From: Scybalocola_A sp900557175
Lineage (GTDB): Bacteria > Bacillota > Clostridia > Lachnospirales > Lachnospiraceae
Length of the DNA: 64,000 bases
Direction of reading: 5' to 3'
Assembly: GCA_937890745.1 (NCBI GenBank)
Contig: CALADH010000089.1
Location: 13,031-77,030, forward strand
Shown: positions 18,813 to 26,949 of the stretch, piece by piece
Position numbering within the stretch: position 1 is the stretch's first letter
Layout: each line of letters begins with the position of its first letter
The notes under the pieces: generated by a model
What the model saw: the letters and a program-made list of their open reading frames with translations, nothing else
Database searches by the model: none
What the model was told of the DNA's origin: nothing
Made by a program: the position numbers and the translations under genes

Positions 18813-18900
18813 AACCTCCGCATCATTTTTTAGAGCTGCAGTAAATACTAAAGATTTGCTGTACTAGCATGCCCCTTATCCGAAAAAATATGCGGAGGTT
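18813..18900 (-). promoter_or_regulatory. Leader stem-loop hiding the ribosome binding site of the DMT gene
   Basis: Arms 18813-18831 and 18883-18900 are complementary over 18 bp with a single bulged base. The downstream arm on the minus strand contains the GGAGG of the DMT gene, ending four bases before the ATG pair. Between the arms a second, smaller stem (CAGCAAAT / ATTTACTG with one mismatch) can form. If transcribed through both arms, the Shine-Dalgarno would be paired. Inference: translational control by an RNA leader, ligand unknown. Confidence 0.5.
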
Positions 18901-18909
18901 CAACATTTT

Positions 18910-20292
18910 CTATTTGTTTTTAATTTCGGCCGGCTCATCAATCTGACGAAGCGCTTTTCTAAACTGGAAGAAGAAAAGAATGGCCGTAAATGTCACTGCA
19001 ATCACATCGGCAACCGGCTCTGCCATATACACAGCCATTGTCTTATTTTGCGAAAAAATATTCGGCATAATATAAATCAGCGGAATGAGAAGAACAAACT
19101 TTCGCATCACGGCAACAATAATCGAAGCCTTTGCATTGCCAAGCGATGTAAACGTCATCTGACAAGCCATCTGAACACCAAACAGCAATATTGCAGCGCC
19201 GTAAATTCTAATGGCATTTCTTGTAAAATCAATATAAGATGCTTCCGGTGTAAACATTGCCGCAAACCCCTGAGGGAACAGCATGACTAAAGCCCACAAA
19301 ATCGTTGCATAGCAAAGACTTGATTTCAATAAAAGCTTATAAGCCGACTTGACACGTCCTGCATTTTTAGCGCCGTAGTTATAACTGATAATCGGCTGAG
19401 CCCCTTGTCCGAGTCCCTGAAGCGGAAGCATCGCAAACTGCATAACACTTGTCAGAATCGTCATTGCGCCAACCGCAATATCGCCGCCGTATTTTAACAA
19501 TGATGAATTAAAGCAGACAGAAATAATACTTTCACTGGCCTGCATAATAAACGTCGATGAACCGAGTGCAAGGCTCGGAAGAATAATCTTTGCTGACAGC
19601 TTCATATATTTTTTATGAATTTTTAAAGTTGTCTTTTTTCCAAATAAAAAGCTTAAAACCCATATACATGACATTGCCTGTGAAAGCACAGTTGCAAGGG
19701 CTGCACCGCGGACACCCATGTTAAACCCGAAAATAAAAATCGGATCAAGAATAATATTGGCAATCGCACCGATAAGCACTGAAAGCATTCCCGTCTTTGC
19801 AAACCCCTGCGCTGTAATAAACATATTCATACCGAGCGTAAGCTGCACAAAAATCGTGCCAATTGCGTAAATATTCATGTAAGCAACACCGTAGCCGACA
19901 GTATTTTCACTGGCGCCAAACATTAAAAGCAGCGGACGGTTAAACAAAAGCAGTCCGGCAGTTAAAAGTACCGACACTAAAATCTGCGTTGTAAAACAAT
20001 TGCCGAGCGTCTTTTCTGCTGCTTCTTTATTGCCCTTTCCCATAAAAATACTTGCTCTCGGCGCACCGCCGCTGCCGACAAGCGCCGCAAAGGCCGACAC
20101 AATCATAATCAGAGGCATGCAGACGCCGACGCCCGTCAGTGCCAGCGAGCCTTCTCCCGGAATATGCCCTATGTAAATACGGTCAACCATGTTATAAAGC
20201 ATATTAATAAGCTGTGCCAGCACAGTCGGCAGCGCCAGCTTAAACAAAAGCCGTCCGACCGGCTCCTTTCCTAAAAAATCTTTACTCTCCAT
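18910..20292 (-). CDS. MATE-family multidrug efflux transporter
   Basis: Twelve-helix MATE exporter of 460 aa. The N-terminus (LGKEPVGRLLFKLALPTVLAQLINMLYNMVDRIYIG) and mid-protein LQGLGQGAQPIISYNYGAKN are characteristic of the DinF/NorM-type clostridial group. It extrudes cationic drugs with a sodium or proton gradient. Start: an upstream in-frame ATG lies inside marR; the ATG at 20292 has AAAGGAG at good spacing and gives the normal N-terminus. It overlaps the marR end by 11 bases, so it is co-translated and likely controlled by that MarR. Confidence 0.93.
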   Translation of the reverse strand: MESKDFLGKEPVGRLLFKLALPTVLAQLINMLYNMVDRIYIGHIPGEGSLALTGVGVCMPLIMIVSAFAALVGSGGAPRASIFMGKGNKEAAEKTLGNCFTTQILVSVLLTAGLLLFNRPLLLMFGASENTVGYGVAYMNIYAIGTIFVQLTLGMNMFITAQGFAKTGMLSVLIGAIANIILDPIFIFGFNMGVRGAALATVLSQAMSCIWVLSFLFGKKTTLKIHKKYMKLSAKIILPSLALGSSTFIMQASESIISVCFNSSLLKYGGDIAVGAMTILTSVMQFAMLPLQGLGQGAQPIISYNYGAKNAGRVKSAYKLLLKSSLCYATILWALVMLFPQGFAAMFTPEASYIDFTRNAIRIYGAAILLFGVQMACQMTFTSLGNAKASIIVAVMRKFVLLIPLIYIMPNIFSQNKTMAVYMAEPVADVIAVTFTAILFFFQFRKALRQIDEPAEIKNK

Positions 20293-20737
20293 CTCTTTTT
20301 CTCCTTTCCAGTCCTTTAAAAACATTTTCCATAATTTGTTCATTCACCATGTTATAAATCTTCAGTGACTCCGCCGGAATACCTGCAAGCAGCATTTCCT
20401 CGTAATGTGCTCTGGCCTTATCAATTTCACTGACAATACCTCCGGCTCTGTCTGTCAGACCGAGATGAATTTTACGCCGGTCCCGTTCATCCGGTGTCCG
20501 GCTCAAAAAGCCTTTATTTATCAGCAGTTCCACGCCCTGCGATACATTACCCTTTGGCAGCATACGCAAATAACAAATATCTGCCGCTGTATCTTTCCCC
20601 GGATTATTATGTAAAAAACCGATAATCCGGATTTCAATCTGCGACAGGCCATAAGACTTTCGAATATCCTCCATACACCGGTCATAGAACTTTTCTATTC
20701 CCCGCATAAGCAAAAGCATATCCGTTGTTTTCATCAT
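20282..20737 (-). CDS. MarR-family transcriptional regulator
   Basis: 151 aa winged-helix regulator. DNA-binding core: LSQIEIRIIGFLHNNPGKDTAADICYLRMLPKGNVSQGVELLINKGFLSRTPDERDRRKIHLGLTD, with the wing DERDRRK typical of MarR. It is the first gene of a two-gene operon with MATE. Three 15-bp tandem repeats lie between its promoter and its start, suggesting autorepression relieved by a drug-like ligand. Confidence 0.92.
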   Translation of the reverse strand: MMKTTDMLLLMRGIEKFYDRCMEDIRKSYGLSQIEIRIIGFLHNNPGKDTAADICYLRMLPKGNVSQGVELLINKGFLSRTPDERDRRKIHLGLTDRAGGIVSEIDKARAHYEEMLLAGIPAESLKIYNMVNEQIMENVFKGLERRKRDGE

Positions 20738-20760
20738 GTGACACGCCTCCGTTGCTCAAA

Positions 20761-20805
20761 ATAGTTTCTTTTAAAATAGTTTTATTTGAAATAGTTTTAT
20801 TTAGA
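20761..20805 (-). repeat. Three 15-bp tandem repeats, likely MarR operator
   Basis: Direct repeats starting at 20761, 20776 and 20791, each beginning ATAGTTT followed by an A/T-rich half (consensus ATAGTTTTATTTRAA). They lie just downstream of the predicted transcription start of marR-MATE. Iterated binding of the MarR dimer is the simplest reading. Confidence 0.65.
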
Positions 20806-20814
20806 ACATAATAT

Positions 20815-20842
20815 ATTATAGACTTAAAAAAAGATTTGTCAA
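20815..20842 (-). promoter_or_regulatory. Promoter of marR-MATE
   Basis: Minus-strand TTGACA (20837-20842), 16-base spacer, TATAAT (20815-20820). Near-consensus, about 80 bases from the marR start. Confidence 0.75.
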
Positions 20843-20902
20843 TAGAAAAGAAATGCTTCGATATAAAAATTCAATATCCGCATTCTTTTTATCCTTCGGT
20901 CT

Positions 20903-21062
20903 TTAACGCTCGTAGATTTCCCGCCTGTGTCCGACTGTCATGGCAAGAATGATCAGTTCATTGTCCTGAACGATTTGATGTAAGTCCCTTCCTTATTGCT
21001 CTTGGATTTTCACACCCAACTAAATCGTACGGAATCTCCGCTCCCCCTGCTGCCGGTGTATC
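20903..21062 (-). pseudogene. Decayed RelE/ParE-type toxin remnant
   Basis: On the minus strand one frame reads EIPYDLVGCENPRAI then RKGLTSNRSGQ and stops; another frame then reads LHQIVQDNELIILAMTVG followed by HRREIYER and a stop at 20903. Together these match the C-terminal half of RelE/ParE toxins (GL..NRSG-WRYRVGDYRII-EI.D..L.IL...VGHRR.IY). The strand carrying WRYRVGDYR is missing and the frames do not join. No start, no complete toxin and no antitoxin are seen. It is the only gene-like content in 20843-21060. Confidence 0.6.
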
Positions 21063-21072
21063 ACCGCGGAGC

Positions 21073-21113
21073 TTTTTTGTGACATAGTAAGCAATTTCCT
21101 ATGTCACAAAAAA
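21073..21113. repeat. Palindromic dispersed repeat, copy 1
   Basis: Perfect 15-bp arms TTTTTTGTGACATAG / CTATGTCACAAAAAA around an 11-base centre (TAAGCAATTTC). A closely related element lies at 42598-42638; both directly follow the terminator of an ABC-transporter gene. Confidence 0.65.
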
Positions 21114-21148
21114 AATACCCTGCACCCATAAAGAGCACAAGGTATTTT
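21112..21148 (-). terminator. Terminator of the carbohydrate ABC operon
   Basis: A 14-bp stem with wobbles beginning AAAATACC / GGTATTTT and then eight T on the minus strand, 13 bases after the stop of the last permease gene. Confidence 0.75.
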
Positions 21149-21160
21149 CAACACAGACAC

Positions 21161-22030
21161 TTACCCTTTGACACCGCCGTTTGTAATACCGCCGATAATT
21201 GTCTTTGACAATAATATAAAAAGCAGCAGCGTCGGCAAAAATACGATAACGACAGCGGCAAACAATCCGCCCCAGTCGCCGGTATACTGCATGGAAGTCA
21301 GGACACTTTTTAAGCCCGGTCCCACGGACATGTTCTTCTCGGAAGAAGCAAAGATAAGAGATAGGAAATATTCATTCCATACATTCATAAAATTAAAGAT
21401 GCCGACTGTCACAATTCCCGGCTGTGCCAAAGGCAGCATGATTTTCCAAAAAGTTTTCATTGGAGGGCAGCCGTCAATGGCTGCTGCCTCCTCATAAACT
21501 CTTGATAAATTTGAAAAAGATGCAAGTAAAAATGTCGTTGTGTACGGTATCTGCATACCAATATACAAAAGAATAAGTATAATTTTTGAACCTGACAAAT
21601 GTGTTCTTGTCGCCATTGAAAACAGCGGCAGTACAATCATAATCTGCGGAATACTCATCGCTGTAATAAAGCTGCTCTTAATGACAAGGTTGCCTTTAAA
21701 TACAAATCTTGCGAGCACATAAGCTGCCGGTGCACTGATTAAAATTGAACCAACCATCGCACATATTGCATACAGTAAGGAGTTTAAAAAGAAAACTGAA
21801 ATACTGTTTGCTGACCATGCCCGCACATAATTTTCAAAATGCAGGCCGCTCTCAAAGCTTAGCACTTTACCGCGCATGATTTCCGGTGCCGTTGAAAGGC
21901 TCGCCGCAACAATCCAGAACAGCATTACAAGTGTAAACAGACACCATATGCCGACAATGAGATGTCCCGGAAGCAGGCGAAGCTGCTTCTTGAATCCCGT
22001 ATTTGACGTTTTTCCAATATGTTTTTTCAT
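21161..22030 (-). CDS. Carbohydrate ABC transporter permease (MalG/AraQ type)
   Basis: 289 aa inner-membrane permease with six hydrophobic segments. The EAA loop that docks on the ATPase reads EEAAAIDGCPPMKTFWKIMLPLAQPGI. It belongs to the CUT1 sugar importers. Last gene of a four-gene unit: beta-helix protein, binding protein, two permeases. No ATPase gene is present; as in many clostridial CUT1 systems a shared MsmK-like ATPase elsewhere is presumed. Confidence 0.93.
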   Translation of the reverse strand: MKKHIGKTSNTGFKKQLRLLPGHLIVGIWCLFTLVMLFWIVAASLSTAPEIMRGKVLSFESGLHFENYVRAWSANSISVFFLNSLLYAICAMVGSILISAPAAYVLARFVFKGNLVIKSSFITAMSIPQIMIVLPLFSMATRTHLSGSKIILILLYIGMQIPYTTTFLLASFSNLSRVYEEAAAIDGCPPMKTFWKIMLPLAQPGIVTVGIFNFMNVWNEYFLSLIFASSEKNMSVGPGLKSVLTSMQYTGDWGGLFAAVVIVFLPTLLLFILLSKTIIGGITNGGVKG

Positions 22031-22044
22031 TGTTTACACCCCAC

Positions 22045-22950
22045 TTACAGTTCTAAATCATCATCTTTTATCAGACGGTTAAACACGAAGAATACAACCA
22101 AAACAATCAGTGCCATCACAACACCGACAGCAGCGCCAAGGCCGCCATTACGCTCGGCATTTCCCATTGTTCCGAATGTTACATTATACATGTAAACAAA
22201 CGGTGTAATGGTTGACATTTCGCTGGCAAGCGGTGCGCTCCACATCTGACTCCATACGAAGAAACCGACAACACTTACTGTCCAAAATGTCAGGCAATTT
22301 TTTAATGTTCCTTTTAAAAGCGGACATATGATTCCGAAAAACTGTTTTATTTTTCCTGCGCCGTCAATTGTTGCAGCCTCAAAAATATCACCCGGTATCT
22401 GCTCAATGCCGCTCATAAAAATCAGCATAAAATAGCCGACAGATCCAAAGCAGAATGCTATAAGAAGTGATACAAACTTCAGGGAACCATTCATATAATC
22501 AAGCTTTGCCAGATCCTGCGCGCCAATCCATTCAAAAAATGTATGCAGCAGGCCAAAACGCTTGTTATAAACATAATTGATCCACATTGTTGACATTGCA
22601 ACTGCATTAATAATATTCGGAATATAAATGATTGCGCGGTAAACATTTTTTCCGACAATGCTGCTTGTTAAAATACCTGCAAATAAAAGTGCGATAGATA
22701 AAACGATGATACCGCCGATCAGCCAGATTTTCAGCATATTCAGCATCGCTACCCGGAATATCGTTGTTTCTGCCAAAGCCGAAAAGTTGGAAAGTCCGAC
22801 AAAGTCCCAAAGTCCTACAGGATCACTGACAGATTCGACTTTGAAAAAGCTCATGACTACCGTTCTGCAGATTGGATATAAAAATACAGCGACAAAGAAT
22901 ATTAATGCAGGAGTCAAAAAGCATATGATCATTTTTTTATTTTGTTTCAA
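22045..22950 (-). CDS. Carbohydrate ABC transporter permease (MalF/LacF type)
   Basis: 301 aa CUT1 permease with six transmembrane segments and an EAA loop (DIFEAATIDGAGKIKQFFGIICPLL). It pairs with the downstream MalG-type permease (14-base gap) and the lipoprotein upstream. Start is TTG after GGAG. The substrate is probably an oligosaccharide; the neighbouring beta-helix protein hints at a uronate-containing or pectin-like glycan, but this is inference. Confidence 0.92.
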   Translation of the reverse strand: MKQNKKMIICFLTPALIFFVAVFLYPICRTVVMSFFKVESVSDPVGLWDFVGLSNFSALAETTIFRVAMLNMLKIWLIGGIIVLSIALLFAGILTSSIVGKNVYRAIIYIPNIINAVAMSTMWINYVYNKRFGLLHTFFEWIGAQDLAKLDYMNGSLKFVSLLIAFCFGSVGYFMLIFMSGIEQIPGDIFEAATIDGAGKIKQFFGIICPLLKGTLKNCLTFWTVSVVGFFVWSQMWSAPLASEMSTITPFVYMYNVTFGTMGNAERNGGLGAAVGVVMALIVLVVFFVFNRLIKDDDLEL

Positions 22951-22998
22951 AATCTTCGTCTCCTTTCACCGAAAAATCCGGCTTAATATTCATATTTA

Positions 22999-24308
22999 TT
23001 ATTTTGCTGCAGCCATCGCATCAATAAAGCCCTGACCGTCTAATTCAAGCTTTACAAGTTTGATAAGGTTATCATATAAGATTTCTTTATATGTAGGGTT
23101 GTTCTCAAGACCAACGGCCCACTGGTATGTCTTTGTCATCTGTTTGAAGTATGGTTCTGCGCCGCTTACATTTGCAGGCCATGTTGTATTTTCAACGTCT
23201 GAAGGAATTGAAGATACAGCTTCTGCCATCTTGCTGTCATAATCACCTGTAACAACTGTTAAGATAAAATCAAAAGCTTCCTGCTTGTTTTCGCTCTTGT
23301 CAACGATACCAAAGCCCTGGCTGCCGACCATAGAAGCTTCTGCGCCGTCTACACCGCCCTCAACTGTTGGCATGGGAAGAAGCCCCAGTCAACTGTTGCG
23401 CCTGTATTCTGGTTGATTTCATTTGGAATCCATGAAGCATTTAAAATCATACAGCTTTCACCAAAGCCGATTTCGTTCTGTCCTTCAGGATAATTTGCAG
23501 GTGCATATTCTGACATATAGCCTTTTTCAAATAATGTGTGAATATCATCTGCTGCCTTTTTAGCTTCAGGAACATTTGCCCAATCTGCATTATCTAATGT
23601 TTCAAGCACCTTGTCCTGTCCGATATAACGTGCCAGCTGATAGCCGTATAAAAGTGTAACACCGTCTGAGTTACATGTCATCGGATTAACGCCTGATGCT
23701 TTTAACTTTTCGCACACTTCAAGAAGCTCATCAAAAGTTTCCGGTGTCTCTGTCACGCCTGCAGCCTCAAACATTGCTTTATCATACCATACACCTGTTG
23801 TATACGGCTGATAAGGCATTGCTTTTAATTTTCCGCCGCTCCACTCTTTTGCATTTTCAAGAAGAATCGGCATCACATGCTTTTCATAATCTGCTGCCGC
23901 TGCCATATCTGTTAAATCTGCAAGATACTTATCATTCTGCTGTGTCAGCATCATGTAATCCGTATCAAAGAAGTCAACATTTTCTCCGGCATCAAGTGCA
24001 GGTCCGATTAAAGTTTTGATATCTCTGCCTTTCCATTCAATATTAATATGGATACCTGTCTCTGCTTCATAAGCATCTGCAGCTTCCTGGATAATCTTTG
24101 CCTGTCCTTCTGTAGAGTTCCACATTGACCAGTAAGTCAACTCTTTTGTGCCGCCCTCGCTCTTGCTCTCCTCACCGGCTGCCTCTGTCTGTGCGCCCGT
24201 TGAATCTGTGGCTTTTTCATTTGTATCTTCGCTCTTGCCGCAGCCGCTCATAATCATTGATGCTGCTGTAACACTTGCCAGTGTCATTGCTAAAAATCTC
24301 TTTTTCAT
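22999..24308 (-). pseudogene. Carbohydrate ABC solute-binding lipoprotein with an apparent frameshift
   Basis: Extracellular solute-binding protein family 1, about 436 aa if joined. Signal peptide and lipobox (MIMSGCG), then a maltose-binding-like fold (LTYWSMWNSTEGQAKIIQEA...). The frame runs to ATVDWGFFP at about 23376, then goes out of phase into a short non-homologous end. The next frame resumes exactly as MPTVEGGVDGAEASMVGSQGF and continues to a normal C-terminus at 22999. Adding one base in the GGG at 23374-23376 (CCC on the coding strand) rejoins the two parts with no loss. Either a recent inactivating deletion or a sequencing error; all other operon genes are intact. Confidence 0.85.
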
Positions 24309-24337
24309 AGTCTTTTCCCTTTCTTTATGTTTATTTT

Positions 24338-25855
24338 TTATTGTCCGTCCGGCAGATTTCCGCCATCTTCAACAGGTACAAACCCTTCAAACCCCTTTCG
24401 GTCATGTATCCTGCCGTCAGTAGTTTTCGGACCTGAAAGCGCATCAGCCAGTAAACACTTATCTGTCAAAATTCCCTGTGTGTCTTCCTCAGGCATATTT
24501 AAGAAATTATAATAAATATTATTTCGATAAACAGCCCCCGGTGTCTGATGCTTCCAGTCTTCTTGTTTAGGCGTCTTGTCCGCGTTAAAAATAATATTAT
24601 TTTCAACAAGCATCTTTCCGCCGGACATATTGTGCCGTATAAACGTCACGCCGTTTCCAAAGACAAAAGTATTATGATGAATATATGCATCCGGATTATG
24701 TGCAGGGTTAATTACACCGCCCCCATCCATCATACTAATGTTATAGCAAAATTCATTGTTGACACTTTCGCCCTCGCAAAACATAATACAGCCACCCGCA
24801 TTATTAAAGCTGTAATTATACCGGTAGATTGTGCCATCGCCTGAGTCTGCATCCCATGCCTGCCCATCCTGATTATGACATGTATGATATGCCTCATTAT
24901 ACTGAAATATGGCATCTTTACATTTCCACGGCCAGATTGCCGCCGCCGTTTTTCCTTCGCGTTTGCCGGCTTGTGTATAAATCTCATCATTAATTTCTTT
25001 GGCCGTGTTTTCTGCCACATTGTATTCGACAAGCGGCCGGAAGCAGTACATCGGCGTAATGCCGTCACCTCCGATATTTTTTACAAAATTTCTGTAAATG
25101 TGGACTCTTTCATGTCCATACTGCCGCACAACATCATCCGGCAGCGTCAGTGTTGTAAAACAGCCATGAGTATAAGTATAGCCTGCTGCAATGCCCCATC
25201 TGCTGCAATTTTCCACAACACAGTCATGTATAAAAAGTCCGTCAAAACGAGCGGTACTGCCATGTTCATCTTCAGGCTTTAATGCACTGCAGTAAATACC
25301 GCCATTGTTTAAGTGTTTATCATAAACATTGCCTGATACATCGTGAATATATACGTCTGAAATCTCAATGTCATGAAGCGTTCCCCGGTTTTGCGCAACA
25401 ACCGAGATACCTGTGCGGTTCATACGGTCTCCCTGACTGTAAGTTTCTCCTCTGAGAAGACCACTGTTTGTAATTTCAAGCCCTTCAATACGAATATATT
25501 CACAATCATAAAGCTGGACTGCCGAAGATACATAACCGCGCCATACATGGGTCGATGCATCTAAAGGATGTCCGTAATTCTGATACCACAGACCTGTTCC
25601 CTCACACTCGATAACAGGTCTTTTGCCTTCGCCGTAGCTTCCTATGACGATAGCTGCCGTCTTGCTTCCCTGTGCACTAAGATGCAATGACTGTTTATGA
25701 AATACGGAACCGCACTCCAGCCGTATTTCATCTCCCGGATATAGCTTTCTTTTTTCTGCTGCTGCCAGCGTTTGAAGTGGATAAGCTTCAGAGGTTCCCG
25801 CATTATCATCACTTCCGTTTTTACTGCTGACATAGTAAATTGTCTTTTTGTCCAC
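24338..25855 (-). CDS. Right-handed parallel beta-helix protein, putative glycan-active enzyme
   Basis: 505 aa without a signal peptide, so probably cytoplasmic. The start YYVSSKNGSDDNAGTSEAYP-LQTLAAA is the classic opening of pectate-lyase/polygalacturonase-like beta-helices. Many short coils follow (IRIEGLEITNSG, IEISDVYIHDVSG, VHIYRNFVKNIGGDGI, DAYIHHNTFVFGNG). It is the first gene of the sugar-importer operon, so it likely acts on the imported oligosaccharide. I cannot assign a lyase or hydrolase family. GTG start with AGAGG upstream. Divergent AraC regulator. Confidence 0.75.
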   Translation of the reverse strand: MDKKTIYYVSSKNGSDDNAGTSEAYPLQTLAAAEKRKLYPGDEIRLECGSVFHKQSLHLSAQGSKTAAIVIGSYGEGKRPVIECEGTGLWYQNYGHPLDASTHVWRGYVSSAVQLYDCEYIRIEGLEITNSGLLRGETYSQGDRMNRTGISVVAQNRGTLHDIEISDVYIHDVSGNVYDKHLNNGGIYCSALKPEDEHGSTARFDGLFIHDCVVENCSRWGIAAGYTYTHGCFTTLTLPDDVVRQYGHERVHIYRNFVKNIGGDGITPMYCFRPLVEYNVAENTAKEINDEIYTQAGKREGKTAAAIWPWKCKDAIFQYNEAYHTCHNQDGQAWDADSGDGTIYRYNYSFNNAGGCIMFCEGESVNNEFCYNISMMDGGGVINPAHNPDAYIHHNTFVFGNGVTFIRHNMSGGKMLVENNIIFNADKTPKQEDWKHQTPGAVYRNNIYYNFLNMPEEDTQGILTDKCLLADALSGPKTTDGRIHDRKGFEGFVPVEDGGNLPDGQ

Positions 25856-26021
25856 TGCATTATCCTCTCTAGCAAATGATTTCGCTGCGATTTCTTTCGC
25901 TTGTACGTTTATAGTGTAGCATCTTGAATTTTTAAATAAAATATGTTATATTGGCGTTGACGTTATATATATTGTTGTTGTTTTTGCCATATTTGCAAAT
26001 ACGGAAGGGAGATTGATTGTA

Positions 26022-26861
26022 ATGTATGAACTATTTAGTTTAAAAGATACTGTATATTTTGGTGATTCCTCCCAATTACTCTATATTTCCCCATTCAAAT
26101 TCGAACGTGACTGGCACGGTATGCATCACTCGCACGAGTGCACAGAAATCTTTTTCTGTCTGAGCGGCACCGGCTCCTTTTACATTGAAGACAAGACTTT
26201 TCCTGTAAGACCTTTTGATTTTGTAATTGTCAGCCCCGGCGTAGAACATGCCGAATCAAGTACTTCGGCCTCGCCGCTGGAATATATCGTCCTTGGAATG
26301 TCTAACATTGCCTTTTCCTTTAAAGATGATAATGACGGCTTCCACAGCGGTAATTTCAAAGAAGATGCCGGCTTTATCAAAGCCCTGCTTTCTGAGCTTA
26401 TTAACGAAGTCAGCCTTAAGCCGTCCCAGTATACAAAAGCGGCTTCCAATATTTTAAATCTGCTCCTTATTTACTTATATAGATTATCAAGCTTTCAAAT
26501 TTCATCAATTGTACCAAAAAAAGCCTCTGTTCCGGCGAACAGAAGCTCTGAATGGATTAAGCAGTATCTGGATAATAATTTTACAAAAGAAGTAAATCTC
26601 GAACTGCTTGAAGAAAAGTTTCATCTGAATAAATATACAATTATCCACAATTTTAAAAAATTTTACGGCACAACGCCAATCAACTATATTTTAGACCGGC
26701 GGTTCAGTGAAGCCACCTTTCTCTTAGAAACGACTGAAAATACAGTGCGCCAAATTTCCGAATCACTCGGTTTTAGTTCATATAGTTATTTCACCCAGCG
26801 GTTTCAGCGGCGTTTTCATATGACACCGTCCCAATACCGCAAACAGATGCGTAAACACTGA
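26022..26861 (+). CDS. AraC-family transcriptional regulator
   Basis: N-terminal cupin sensor (MHHSHECTEIFFCLSGTGSFYIED, PFDFVIVSPGVEHAESS) and C-terminal AraC double helix-turn-helix (EVNLELLEEKFHLNKYTIIHNFKKFYGTTPINYI...VRQISESLGFSSYSYFTQRFQRRFHMTPSQYRK). The ATG at 26022 is preferred over an in-frame TTG three codons earlier because GGGAG is ten bases before it. It is divergent from the beta-helix/ABC operon across a 157-base A/T-rich gap, so it most likely activates that operon when the sugar is present. Confidence 0.93.
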   Translation: MYELFSLKDTVYFGDSSQLLYISPFKFERDWHGMHHSHECTEIFFCLSGTGSFYIEDKTFPVRPFDFVIVSPGVEHAESSTSASPLEYIVLGMSNIAFSFKDDNDGFHSGNFKEDAGFIKALLSELINEVSLKPSQYTKAASNILNLLLIYLYRLSSFQISSIVPKKASVPANRSSEWIKQYLDNNFTKEVNLELLEEKFHLNKYTIIHNFKKFYGTTPINYILDRRFSEATFLLETTENTVRQISESLGFSSYSYFTQRFQRRFHMTPSQYRKQMRKH

Positions 26862-26865
26862 TAAC

Positions 26866-26900
26866 AAATAGGACAAGTCCGCTTTGTTCTCCCTAATTTT
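26866..26900. repeat. Dispersed repeat with GGACAAGTCCGCTTT core, copy 1
   Basis: AAATAGGACAAGTCCGCTTT followed by a CCCTAATTTTC-like stretch; a second copy with a full palindrome is at 42554-42590. It lies just after the araC stop. Confidence 0.5.
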
Positions 26901-26911
26901 CTAAATCCTTG

Positions 26912-26949
26912 AGAGACTTGCCATGGCAGCCCCGCCATGGCAAGTCTCT
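26912..26949. terminator. Perfect 16-bp stem-loop between convergent genes
   Basis: AGAGACTTGCCATGGC / GCCATGGCAAGTCTCT around a 6-base loop, ending in the stop codon of the minus-strand gene. No clear T-run, so it may be a terminator aided by other factors or an mRNA 3' protector. Confidence 0.55.
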
